A DNA stretch of 64,000 nucleotides from Kitagawia praeruptora. Lineage: Eukaryota; Streptophyta; Magnoliopsida; Apiales; Apiaceae. Location: the NCBI GenBank assembly GCA_037693485.1, contig CM075351.1:65870001-65934000 (forward strand). Reading direction: 5' to 3'. Positions 45,287 through 57,465 of this stretch are shown piece after piece. A program made the translations under genes and the position numbers. Within the stretch, counting starts at the first letter, position 1. Each line of letters opens with the position of its first letter. The notes below the pieces were generated by a model. The model ran no database searches. It worked only from the letters and a program-made list of their open reading frames with translations, and had not been told where the DNA came from.

Positions 45287-46240
45287 GGGTTAGTGTCCAA
45301 AAGAAGCCTGTGTGTGGTCTCCAGCTGACTCAACTGCTACTAAATAAACCCAGTGCTTGTTGTAGTGTACCCACGGATCACGCATTTTGGACATGCATAC
45401 AATATAGGGTATACGCATGTCACCACTACGTAGACGGTGTTAAATTCAGTTCCACACTCGTGAATATTATCTGGGATACGCATATTGAGCATGGCAGTTG
45501 AACATGCGTATGTCAAGCACTGTTCACCTTCTTCCCAGCCGTTGTCGAAATCGTTTTTCTACCAAAATTTCGATCACTTCGTTCACCCCCTTGCAGGCAT
45601 CGAGCACTCACGTAACATATACCAAATTGATCGCCTTCTCACCCTCTACATACATGTACCATTCATTTTCCATTTTTTTTGTCGAATTTAAAAACCCCAA
45701 ATCGAGCTCGTTTTCCAATCGTATTTTCCGATTTCGTCATACACGCCCCTATGGGCCAAAACTCAACAGATCAATGAGGGAAAATGAAAATGGAGAGGGA
45801 GGTATGAGCTTCATTTTGATGCCCTCAGAAGCAGTGGAGGTAGCCGGGGTGTGGAGAACGGAGAGGGGCGAACGGAGGGGGACGAACGGAGGGGTGATTT
45901 TTAGTTCGTTTGAGTGTCGAAGCTACAATTGCAAAAATGACGTCATATTACATCATCATGCATCTGGGAGATGCGTGATCAGTGATGCGCAAGTCTGAAA
46001 TGCGTAGTCCGTGGTAAAAAAGGGCTACTTTTGACCAAAAAAATCACAATGAAAAATTCATTATAAAAGATTAATAAAATAATCCGTGCATATAATATAA
46101 TTAGCGTAAAGAGGTTCATATGTTTTGGTCGTACAATAAATTCAAGTTATAGGAAAAAGAATATACTGTGGCAGGCGCGATTGTATATCGGTATTTTGGG
46201 CACTTTCTACACAAAAGTGGTGTAATTTGGGCATTTTTTC
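45287..46240. mobile_element. Diverged relative of the 38.4-kb Mutator-like element
   Basis: The left side begins GGGTTAGTGTCCAAAAG, close to GGGTGAGTGCTCAAAATA of the 38436 element. The right side has ATTTTGGGCACTTT and AATTTGGGCATTTT, like that element's right end. Inside, ACCCACGGATCACGCATTT pairs with an inverted GAAATGCGTAGTCCGTGGT, and a TCATACACGC..CTA.GGG phrase is shared with the other element. No target duplication was found. The open frames here match no known family. Confidence 0.5.
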
Positions 46241-47069
46241 TTTTAATTATTGGATCATTTTAAATTCTTAATTAATAATATATTTATGAAAAAGTCGATA
46301 GTTAATTCTTTGATTTAATACTTTTAACCCACAAAGAAAAAAATACTAACAAATCATATTTATGATAAATTATATTATAAAACTTACTTAAATATAATGT
46401 TCATTCCAATAATTTTGAATAACCTTACCATAAAAAACCATAAATAAGAGAATTAAATTTAAAATTAAATTTACTATAATAAAATATGGATAATGAATTA
46501 TAGACGGATCAAGGATCATATACGAACTTATATAATATATATGAGTAATTAACCTAAAAAATGGATAGGGTCAAGTTCAATACAAAATTTTATCCGATCT
46601 CAATATGATACCAAACTAATCAAAGGAATGCGTTATCCAACCATTTATAAGTTTCTTTTGGTATATTATTATTATGTTTTTAGGAGTCATTGTTTTAAAA
46701 AGTTATTTTAGTTTCAATTTTATATAATTTTAATTAATGACATGCATGGTTTTAAATTATTAACATAATTTTTTTTACTTAAATATGTTGTTGACGAAAT
46801 TTGGGCTTATAATAGAACAGTTTAAATATATAATAATTGTATTAAATCTGACTATTGTTATCTATTTTACTAAAAATTTGTCAATCATTATATGTTGTGC
46901 ATGTTTGTTTAGCATGAATATACAATTTTTTTTAATATATTTTAATAATAATTAGCAGATATTGTGTGATATTTTTGGGTCTAAAATGATTGCAAGAATA
47001 GGTTTTAAATTAAAAGATAACGATGTAATGTATTTTAATTAGAAAAGATATATTAATGATTGTAAAATA
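46241..47069. other. AT-rich intergenic region
   Basis: I see no gene and no element end between the Mutator-like repeat and the Emigrant-like terminus. It is mostly homopolymer-rich AT sequence. Confidence 0.45.
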
Positions 47070-47331
47070 CAGTAAAACCTCGGTAAATTAATACTCGATA
47101 AATTAATAAACTCTCTAAGTTAATAATTTTCTTCGGTCCCGACTTGGGCCAATTCAAAAAATGATCAATTTCGATAAGATAATAAGATAATAATTTTTTT
47201 GAAAAATCTTATATAAATATATGGTCCCAATAATGTTATAAATTAATAATTCCCTTATAATTATAGAAATATATCTATTACATCTTTGTAAAATATGATT
47301 CTAATGTCGTCTGTTTTTTCTTGAAACAGAG

Positions 47332-47560
47332 AACTACATGAAACTCATCCCAAACTTCCTAATTGCATCCAAACTACATGAAACTCATCCCAAACTTCCT
47401 AATTGCATCCAAAAACTCGAGTATGGTGTTTTCCTATCGCATCAAAAAGTTGTTAAGTGTTTTTGATGTCTCGAATACTTCTTTATGTGTAACGGACTCC
47501 AAATATGTTGTATCATCTTCAGTCAATTTCAACATTATTTTTAAGGATGGTCTTTGCAAA
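47332..47560 (-). pseudogene. Possible pogo-like transposase remnant
   Basis: On the minus strand about 47560-47335 reads as a peptide with LQRPSLKIMLKLTEDD, then a stop inside FLMR, then LEFLDAIRKFG. The residues resemble the C-terminal tail of plant pogo-like transposases, but the match is weak and stops interrupt it. A 41-bp phrase (ACTACATGAAACTCATCCC and following) is tandemly duplicated at 47332-47412. Treat as tentative. Confidence 0.35.
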
Positions 47561-47960
47561 ACATGATTCATTTTTGACGCAGAACGGAAGACTAGAATCA
47601 ACAAACATTAATCCTTAAAAATAAAATTGAACCCGTAAACGCGAATTCAATTGATAAACTCTGGAATCCACCAGAAAAGATGAGAAAACTCTCAAGGGTT
47701 TTTTTTAATTTAATCAAAGATCTATTATCTGTTACATCGTAATATTGTTTATATAGGGATATAAAACCCTAAAACAAAATAAAACTTATATAATTAAAGT
47801 AAAATATTAAATATAGTAGCGTGATCATGCAGATTAGCGGCATGAGCATGCATCACAATTCCAAACCCCACGCTAGCTGCTGTATAATTTCCATGTTTTG
47901 GCATGATCAGGGTAGTCCTTGGCATGATCATGTCAACTTGTGAATGCTCTTTCGTGCAAT

Positions 47961-50341
47961 TGATAAGTGGATTTTATATCCACTTATTATGCACTAATTG
48001 GACCTAGATTGGTGGTTTATCTTTAAGTATGTTGTGTCTTTTAATTTGTTTATGTTGTTTCATTCTTTGTTGTACAGAACTCGCAATTTTAGGTATCGTG
48101 ACAATAAAAGACTAAAAATGGTGGATTTTTGTCTCAATTCAGATTTTTTGCCTCAATTCAGAATTTAATCACAAGGATTTTATTATCAAGTGAATTGGCT
48201 ACGAGGAAAAAGAATTATCATAAAGAAATTCTGAGTGATATATTCTTAATGCTGAAACCTCGGTTGGAATTGTTATATTTTTTTCTAAGCAAAAGGAGTT
48301 CGGTTCCAGACGGCCAGAGACCGCAGCTTAGACAATAAGGATTTATTTATATTATTAAATAATTTTATTAATTTAGAAAATTATATTTATAAATATCTAA
48401 TAATATTATATATTTATTTTTATAATTTCTGGATTAAAATAATTATTTATTAATTAAAGATTATAAGCTGTGCGGGTTAAAAAGCATTTCTATGGAGCCC
48501 ATCCATATAAGACGAAATAGGCCCCGGTTTATGTTGAATTGTGCAAGTCATTTTAAGTAATGATTTGCTTTGAGTTTGAAAAAGAAAAAGAAAGAAGTTA
48601 GGTAGCCAGTAAACCGCTGCCCACCGCTGCTGTCTAGTGCCATTTTTTCAGGACTTAAGGATTCATTTATATTAATAAATATTTTATTTAATTAGAAAAT
48701 TATATTTATAAATATCTAATAATATTAGATATTTATTTTTATAATTTCTAAATTAAATTAATTATTTATTAATTAAAGATTATAAGCTGTGCGGGTTAAA
48801 AAAAACACATTTTTTAGGAGCTATTATAATAAAACGAAATAGGCCACGTTGTGTTAAAGTTAGTAGCAACCCACCAGATTCATTTACAAAGTGAATTGTT
48901 TGTGAATAAACTGAAAAAGTCATTAAAGGAATTGAAAATAAAAGTTGAACAAGCGGGTAGCTGCCGGCTAGTTCTTTCATTCGCACTCGCCACAATGTGC
49001 GTGTCTTCCATGCGCCCGAAGGCCAAACAGAAACAGCACGCGTGCAGCTCATTTCATTTTCCTGTATCTGGTTTTCACTCGCATATCATTTAATTGTTGG
49101 TGAGTTAGACAGCCGCCTGTGCATGAAGTCGCCCGCCGCTGCTTTTCACTGCTTTCGGTTGATTTATTATTCCTACATGGTGTGCTAAATTGTACTCTAA
49201 ATATATGTGATTTTCATAGGTTTAGGGAGCATCCGGAGAACTGCATTTCCTTTGTACTCTCTCTCAATTTTTAGCAACTTTCTCTTGTAATTTCAGTTTC
49301 ATTTTATACACTTTAATTTTCTGCAAATTTAGTATAAGTTCTATTTTGGTTGAAGTTTTTACGGGGATTATTTTGAGTGCTCTCTATTTCGTTGGAAGCT
49401 ATTTCGGTTTTATTTTCTAAACTCTTATTTTACGGGGATTACTTGGATTACTCCTCTCTATTTCGTTGGAAGCTATTTCGGTTCTATTTTCTAAACTCTT
49501 GTATTTCATATTTTATTCATACAATTTTATACCATGTTTTCTTTTAATCCCATGATGACGATTCGTTCGATTATAAACTAATCGACGTCATGGGATTCTA
49601 ATGGATTTATTTACGTAATTTAGAAATTCGATGCCTTAATAATTTGTATTGTGATAAAAATTCAGATTGCCTAATATGGTTATGCTTAATTTATTAGATG
49701 CGTAGCTAACGTCTATATTATTAATTCCTAATGAATGCGAAAGTGGATTTAGGAATTTAGAATTTGCCATGTTAGCATAGGTTCGTAATTGTTATGTACA
49801 TTTACGATAAGTGGTAGGGTTTTTTATCACATCGCCCTATGTAGCCATAATAAAGGAATTTATTCGTAAGCCAATTATGTTTTCAAATCTTATAGACATA
49901 TAGGGTCTAAACATAAACGGTGTCCACACAACTTCTATCTTTTTAAGTGGATGTTCGTGTGGTTTGATATAAGTTAAGGCTGAAAGGCGCTTATGTTAGT
50001 TTCGTGTTCCTGGCTAGCTTTCGTAATTATCAAATAACTTTGAATTAAGGCATCAATTCTAAATGAAATAAGTAATGAAATTAGAATCCCATGTTTTTCT
50101 CACATATAAAATCTCGTTTAGTTAAATCAAGTAGTTTGAATTATTTAGTGTTATTATTTTGATAAATCAATTAGAATAATAAAACAAAACTCCCCTTTTA
50201 TATTTATTCAAGCAGTTTGTTGTTTAATCATACGTCGTTGCATAAGCACTATTTCTGAACAAACACCAAGTCTTCGTGGGATCGATCTTATTATATTACT
50301 TGTGACCACGTACGCTTGCGTAGTTAGTTTTCGAACCAACA
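47961..50341 (+). repeat. Left (5') LTR of the Athila-like element
   Basis: The LTR contains a roughly 320-bp tandem duplication (48333-48490 related to 48655-48800, both ending AAGCTGTGCGGGTTAAAAA). It also holds a shorter 75-bp duplication with TTTCGTTGGAAGCTATTTCG (about 49370-49500). The first 220 bp have no counterpart in the right LTR. Confidence 0.75.
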
Positions 50342-50347
50342 AGTTTT

Positions 50348-50365
50348 TGGCACCGCTGCCGGGGA
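50348..50365 (+). promoter_or_regulatory. Primer-binding site of the Athila-like element
   Basis: TGGCACCGCTGCCGGGGA lies 6 nt after the LTR end CCAACA. It is a slightly altered form of the TGGCGCCGTTGCCGGGGA site used by Athila-group elements. Confidence 0.7.
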
Positions 50366-50485
50366 CTTCGGTGTTATTTTCAGAATTTGTGTTTAACATC
50401 AACGGAGGTTAAACTTAACTGACTTGGATAGTTTTTTTTTTTCTGACGTCGTGTTTTCTCGCTCTGCCAGTATAAGGATTTTGAG

Positions 50486-53167
50486 TTGTTTATGCTAACG
50501 CGTGCCCAAACTCTTAAATCAAGAACCGTAATAAAGCTGGAAGACACGTTAGACATGGCGGATGATGTGCCTAAGACGTTGATGGACTATTCCCAACCGA
50601 AAATCAATGACATTCAGTCAAGCATCGTCAGGCCAGCTATTGCAGCCAACACATTTGAAATCAAACCTGGCACAATCCAGATGGTACAAAACTCTGTCCA
50701 GTTCGGGGGAGCGCCAACGGAAGATCCAAATATGCATATCCGGAACTTCATAGAGATTTGTGACACATTCAAATTCAACAACGTGTCAGATGATGCTGTA
50801 AAGTTGAGGCTTTTTCCATTTTCTCTGCGGGACAAAGCTAAGGGATGGTTGCACTCTCTCCTAGCTGGCTCGATAACAACATGGGAAGAACTCGCTCAAA
50901 AGTTCCTCACAAAATTCTATCCCATGGCAAAAACAGCTGCCATAAGGAATGCTCTTGCTCAGTTCACACAACAGACGGGGGAATCTTTATGTGAAGCTTG
51001 GGAGCGCTATAAGGAAATGCTAAGAAAATGCCCTCACCATGGAATGCCCAACTGGATGGTGATTAATTGCTTCTATAATGGACTGGGATGGCAGTCAAGA
51101 CATATTGTGGATGCAGCTTCAGGAGGAGCCTTATGGGCTAAGAGCTATGAAGCCGCCTACGAGCTAATTGAAATGATGGCGGCTAATGAGTATCAGAATC
51201 CGACACAGAGGATGCCTCAACACAAGGTGGCAGAAATCCTCGAGGTTGACACAGCCACATCCCTATCAGCTCAGCTTGAAGCGCTAAGCATGAAGGTGGA
51301 TTCTTTGGCAAACCACGGGATACATCAGGTTGCAAGTGTTTGTGAACTATGTGCGGGTGCACATGAGACAAATCAATGTGCCATTTCTCATGAATCGGCA
51401 CAGTTTGTGAGCAATTTTCAGAGACAGCAACAACCAGCTCCCAACACTTATCATCCTAACAACAGAAACCATCCTAATTTCAGCTGGAGCAATAATCAAG
51501 GTAGCATGCAGCAGCCACAACAGCCTTATCAGCAATTCCAAGGTCAACAATTTGGAGCTAAGTCGTACAATCCTTCCGGCTATCAGCAGCAGTATGCTCC
51601 AAGGTAGCAATTTCAGCCTCCGGGATTTCAGCAGCCTAATGCTAGTGCGGGGCAATCTTCTAATGAAAAATCTGAACTGGAGGAATTGAGGTTGATGTGC
51701 AAGAGTCAAGCAGTTTCGATAAAGACCTTGGAAAATCAGATTGGTCAACTTGCTAATGCCTTGCTGAATATGCCACAAGGAACTCTGTCTAGCAATACCG
51801 AGCCAAATCCAAAGAGTGAGCAAAAGGAGACTTGCAATGCAATAACTCTTAGAAGTGGTAAGGAGATTGAAGGGAACATAAAGAAAGCTGATGAAGAGGA
51901 ATCTGAGTCTAATGAAGAGCCTCAAAAGTTGGTGCATGAAGAATCCAGGAAAGATGAATCAGTTAAAGCACCAACTCCAGAGAAGCATGTCTATCCGCCT
52001 CCTCCATTTCCTCGACGCTTGCAGAAAAGTCAAGAAAAGCAATTTTACAATTTTTTGGACGTCTTCAAGAAATTGTCCATTAATATTCCTTTTACTGAAG
52101 CATTAGAGCAGATGCCGAGTTATGTCAAGTTTATGAAGGACATTCTTTCGAGAAAGAGAAGTTTGGAAGAATTCAAAATAGTGGCATTGACTGAAGAGTG
52201 TAGTGCTATTCTGCAGAAAAAGCTTCCTCCAAAGCTCAAGGATCCTGGAAGCTTCACTATCCCATGTGCTATTGGTACACAAAATTTTGGGAAAGCTCTG
52301 TGTGATTTGGGAGCCAGCATTAATTTGATGCCCTTATCTATTCTTATGAAGCTTGGAGTTGGAGAAGTGAAGCCTACTTCGGTTAAGTTACAACTTACAG
52401 ACAGAACGTATATTTATCCCAAGGGAATAGTGGAAAACATTCTTGTGAAGGTTGGTAAATTTATATTTCCTGCGGATTTCATTGTGCTTGATATGAAGGA
52501 AGACGAGGAAATTCCTCTTTTATTTGGAAGACCATTCTTAGCCACAGGAAGGACTCTTATTGATGTTGAAAAGGGAGAGCTAACTATGCGGGTGCAAGAT
52601 GATCATGTAACTTTTAATGTGTTTTCTCCTGTGAAGTTGTCAGACGATCCAGAAAGTTGTTTTTGTGTGAGATCTCTTACTGATGAAATTGATACGCATA
52701 CGCTTGAGCATGACACTAGTTATCCCCTTGAGTTGTCGGTTCAAGATGTGTCGTGTGACTTAATTCCGTTTGAGAAGTCTGAAGCAGTCAAGATACTCGG
52801 GGAAAGTAAGGCTGATAAATCTTCCACTCAAGATCTTTCGAATGTTAAGCTCGGAAAACTTCCACCACCCTTAAAGTATGTACTTTTGAATGATGAGTTA
52901 GTGATTTTTGAAGAGGGTCATGATAATGTGTTAAGAAGGTGGATAGTAGAAGATGAGGTGGAAGAGTTTGTGGTTCAATCGACTGAGAGGGATAAACACC
53001 TTAGAGGTGTGAAGAAGAAAAAGAAGACGAGGAAGTCAATTGGCGGAAAAGTCAAGGTGAAGAGTGAAAGAGGAATTGCGTTGGGAGTAAGCAAGCAAGA
53101 AGTCAACGTTCGTATGAATGGTCTTTCTGTTGAGGATGGTTCAGTTATTCTTTTGAAACCACCATGA
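50486..53167 (+). pseudogene. gag-protease polyprotein of the Athila-like element, one in-frame TAG
   Basis: The frame is continuous from 50486 to TGA 53165-53167 except for a TAG at 51605-51607. The gag part contains FPFSLRDKAKGWLHSL and WEELAQKFLTKFYP, typical Retrotrans_gag, then a zinc-knuckle-like CELCAGAHETNQC near residue 290, then a Gln-rich tail. After the TAG come a coiled segment with LENQIGQLANAL, then the aspartic protease with DLGASINLMP (catalytic Asp) and LLFGRPFLATG. It ends in a basic tail (KKKKKTRKS) without reverse transcriptase. The TAG sits in AGG-TAG-CAA-TTT and is most simply a CAG or CAA to TAG mutation, although its context resembles a readthrough signal. The protein would form virus-like particles, processed by the protease. 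Confidence 0.85.
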
Positions 53168-54034
53168 GTTGAGGAAGTAATGTCCGGCTAAATGACATCA
53201 ACGACAGCGCTTCGTGGGAGGCAACCCATTGGTTTAATGTTTTTATTTTTTATTTGATTTTATTTAGTATTATGTCAAGTGTGCAGGTTTGGAGCTCATG
53301 CAGTTTTTTTTCCACCACTTGATTCACCACCCGAGGAGGGTGACGATGCCGACAGTTAGGGGAGTTCTCTTTTATCCTTTATCTACACCTTCAATGAGGA
53401 CATTGAATATTTTAAGTTTGGGGGTGATTTAGTATATTGGTTAATGGAGTCAGAGTCATAGTATTGCATATAGTTTCATGTAGTTCATATTATATCATGG
53501 TAGCTTAATTTCATATAATTCATATTATGCCATGAAAAAAAAAAGAAAAAAAAGCATATTCATGATTAGTTGTATAGCATATTTTCCTGGATCCCGTAGC
53601 GCTTGGTGGTTCCGTTTAGCAGTCAATGATGAATTTTGAGTGTGATAATGATGAATAGAGGGCTGATTTAAATGCTTAGGAATTGACTTGCATGCTACAG
53701 AAACAAGTCTTTAACAGAGTCTCAGCAATTGCTCTTGAACTAGTTCCGGAACATACTTGTTGTTTTGTTAAGAATAATCACTTGTTTATATTTAGAATAT
53801 TCTGTATTCCCTTAAAGGCATAAGAGCACTAAAATATAAGTTTGGGGGAAACCAAGGATTGCTTGCTATAAGTGTAGTAGTTAAGAAAGTTAATAAAGTT
53901 AGGCGTCAAAGGCTAGTAGCCGCTCATATGCATTTTATGAGTAGTCTAGGGGTGGAATGAGATGGAGCGAAACGCACTCATTCTTTTAAAAAAAAATGAA
54001 AGGAGTCCGGTTTTAGATCCTCAAGAGACCGTAA

Positions 54035-56194
54035 CTTACATCTGGACGAGCAATGAAGAAATAAGAATTATCACAAAAATATGGAAAGTGATATTTTCTT
54101 AAAGCTGGAACCCCGGTTGAAATTGATATATTTTCTGTTAAGCAAAAGGAGTCCGGTTCCAGACGGCCAGAGACCGCAGCTTAGACAATAAGGATTTATT
54201 TATATTATTAAATAATTTTATTAATTTAGAAAATTATATTTATAAATATCTAATAATATTAGATATTTATTTTTATAATTTCTGGATTAAAATAATTATT
54301 TATTAATTAAAGATTATAAGCTGTGCGGGTTAAAAAGCATTTCTACGGAGCCCATCCATATAAGACGAAATAGGCCCCGGTTTATGTTGAATTGTGCATG
54401 TCATTTTAAGTAATGATTTGCTTTGAGTTTGAAAAAGAAAAAGAAAGAAGTTAGGCAGCCAGTAAACCGCCGCCCACCGCTGCTGTCCAGTGCCATTTTT
54501 TCAGGACTTAAGGATTCATTTATATTAATAAATATTTTATTTAATTAGAAAATTATATTTATAAATATCTAATAATATTAGATATTTATTTTTATAATTT
54601 CTAAATTAAATTAATTATTTATTAATTAAAGATTATAAGCTGTGCGGGTTAAAAAAAACACATTTTTTAAGAGCTATTATAATAAAACGAAATGGGCCAC
54701 GTTATGTTAAAGTTAGTAGCAACCCACCAGATTCATTTACAAAGTGAATTGTTTGTGAATAAACTGAAAAAGTCATTAAAGGAATTGAAAATAAAAGTTG
54801 AACAAGTGGGTAGCTGCCGGCCAGTTCTTTCATTCGCACTCGCCACAATGCGCGTGTCTTCCACGCGCCCGAAGGCCAAACAGAAACAGCACGCGTGCAG
54901 CTCATTTCATTTTCCTGTATCTGGTTTTCACTCGCATATCATTTAATTGTTGGTGAGTTAGACAGCCGCCTGTGCATGAAGTCGCCCGCCGCTGCTTTTC
55001 ACTGCTTTCGGTTGATTTATTATTCCTACATGGTGTGCTAAATTGTACTATAAATATATGTGATTTTCATAGGTTTAGGGAGCATCCGGAGAACTGCATT
55101 TCCTTTGTACTCTCTCTCAATTTTTAGCAACTTTCTCTTGTAATTTCAGTTTCATTTTATACACTTTAATTTTCTGCAAATTTAGTATAAGTTCTATTTT
55201 GGTTGAAGTTTTTACGGGGATTATTTGGAGTGCTCTCTATTTCGTTGGAAGCTATTTCGGTTCTATTTTCTAAACTCTTATTTTACGGGGATTACTTGGA
55301 TTACTCCTCTCTATTTCGTTGGAAGCTATTTCGGTTCTATTTTCTAAACTCTTGTATTTCATATTTTAATCATACAATTTTATACCATGTTTTCTTTTAA
55401 TCCCATGATGACGATTCGTTCGATTATGAACTAATCGACGTCATGGGATTCTAATGGATTTATTTACGTAATTTAGAAATTCGATGCTTTAATAATTTTT
55501 ATTGTGATAAAAATTCAGATTGCCTAATATGGTTATGCTTAATTTATTAGATGCGTAGCTAACGTCTATATTATTAATTCCTAATGAATACGAAAGTGGA
55601 TTTAGGAATTTAGAATTTGCCATGTTAGCATAGGTTCATAATTGTTATGTACATTTACGATAAGTGGTAGGGTTTTTTATCACATCGCCCTATGTAGCCA
55701 TAATAAAGGAATTTATTCGTAAGCCAATTATGTTTTCAAATCTTATAGACATATAGGGTCTAAACATAAACGGTGTCCACACAACTTCTATCTTTTTAAG
55801 TGGATGTTCGTGTGGTTTGATATAAGTTAAGGCTGAAAGGCGCTTATGTTAGTTTCGTGTTCCTGGCTAGCTTTCGTAATTATCAAATAACTTTGAATTA
55901 AGGCATCAATTCTAAATGAAATAAGTAATGAAATTAGAATCCCATGTTTTTCTCACATGTAAAATCTCGTTTAGTTAAATCAAGTAGTTTGAATTATTTA
56001 GTGTTATTATTTTGATAAATCAATTAGAATAATAAAACAAAACTCCCCTTTTATATTTATTCAAGCAGTTTGTTGTTTAATCATACGTCGTTGCATAAGC
56101 ACTATTTCTGAACAAACACCAAGTCTTCGTGGGATCGATCTTATTATATTACTTGTGACCACGTACGCTTGCGTAGTTAGTTTTCGAACCAACA
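54035..56194 (+). repeat. Right (3') LTR of the Athila-like element
   Basis: It matches 48185-50341 closely, including both internal duplications. Homology stops near 54035, so the 5' edge of this LTR is not identifiable. Upstream at 53998-54030 an extra diverged copy of the AAAGGAGTCCGGTT block lies before the main one at 54146. Confidence 0.7.
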
Positions 56195-56250
56195 TCAATT
56201 CCTTTATGTCAAGTCTTTCTTCAAAATCACGGGTCTCTTTTCCTACATCA

Positions 56251-57374
56251 GTCCCTCCCACCTGTGAACAACTCGACCTCGAGTTCTCATCTAGATAAAG
56301 AACTACATATGTTTTCTCCTTATCCCTCCATGGTGCTATTTTAATTGGCAAACACCTTACTGGAACTTTATAATTAAACTCCTCTAAAATTTTATTCAAC
56401 TTTAACAGCATTTCTGGAGTTAACCCAAAAGAACCTTGATTACTCTCAGCAAGTTCAAACTTTGAATCGTCATTACGGAACGCATTTGTTGTAACAAGAG
56501 AAGCCGCAAATTTAAATGATCCAGTTAAGACATACTTATACTCTGATGGATACATAATATACACCATATTATAATTCATGAACTCAGCTGTCTTCTCCCC
56601 ACTTTTATGACATAAATGAAAATCATCTTTATACGGTCTACCCATTAATAACTGGCATTCATCCAAATCATTCACATCAAAATTTGTAGTAGCCATTTCA
56701 ACACTTTGTGAACTCGCCTTACACAATGTCTGAGTGAAGTTCTGATGTTGCAAGTCATCCGATGATTTATAAGTCTCGAGTGATTGTTCTTTTATGCTTA
56801 TAACATGATGTTCATCATTGTTTGCATCTTCATAGACATTCTCAAAATTTTCCTTGTTGAGTTCTTGAACAACCTCATCTTTGACTTCATGTTGAAACAT
56901 ATCTGTGTCCATATCATTCTTCTCCTTGTACCCATGAAACTCAAACGCTGTCATCATCGCAGCCTTCATACGCCTCCAAGTCTGGATAAGTTTTTTCCCT
57001 TTTCTCTTTCGATTATGTTGATGGAAATTCCACCAAGACAAAGCAAGACCATAAAGTTTATTTGATACATATTTGACTCGCGATATTTCAGGAATATCCA
57101 TAACTTCAAAATATCTTTCTACCTTCTCAATCCATTCGAGAAAATTTTCAGTTTCAGGCTGTCCACCAAAGGCGGGAAGATCCACTTTTATTTTTTGAGA
57201 TTTTCCCACTTTCTTCCGAAAGAAACATGATTGTGAGTCTCTATATGGGTTATCGCGTACAAGAACCTTATTTTCTTTTGAGTGACCAAAACCACCATAA
57301 TTGTTGAGGCAAAATCCTTCAACTTTGTTTTTGTTGGCTCTAGTCTTTTTGTCCTTCATATATTGTCGAAACAT
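56251..57374 (-). pseudogene. gag-protease remnant of the outer gypsy element
   Basis: On the minus strand an open frame starts MFRQYMKDKKTRANKNK at 57374. It contains gag-like sequence with KVDLPAFGGQPETENFLEWI, then KVERYFEVMDIPEISRVKY, then LYGLALSWWNFHQ. A middle acidic linker leads to CQLLMGRPYKDDFHLCHKSG, which resembles the end of a gypsy protease, and the C-terminal part runs into the LTR. The active-site Asp region and all polymerase domains are missing. The frame carries on into the antisense LTR of the inner element as far as 56061, which creates a chimeric reading frame that is an artefact of nesting. Confidence 0.7.
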
Positions 57375-57465
57375 CAGTTTTGTCTCACCAATATTGGGAA
57401 CAACTCAAAATTGAGTCTCCACGCCATCAACCATTAAACCAGGGAAACCTAGCTTTGATACCACT

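Larger units (their letters stand above)
47961..56194 (+). mobile_element. Athila-like Ty3-gypsy element lacking polymerase, inserted in the outer LTR
   Basis: It starts TGATAAGTGG and ends CGAACCAACA. The flanking 5-mers are GCAAT (47956-47960) and TCAAT (56195-56199), 4 of 5 identical. The left LTR runs to 50341 (2381 bp) and is followed by an Athila-style primer-binding site, gag and protease, then non-coding sequence with GCGCTTCGTGGGAGGCAACC and a purine tract AAGTTTGGGGG, then the right LTR. No reverse transcriptase, RNase H or integrase frame is present, so it depended on a helper. Confidence 0.85.

Noticed and set aside
48780..49093. Overlapping frames on both strands in the LTR
   Set aside because: They are repeated in both LTRs at the same place and match no family; they lie in the transcribed leader of the LTR.
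50208..50402. Minus-strand 64-codon frame
   Set aside because: It is the antisense of the inner LTR end and recurs in the right LTR at 56061-56194.
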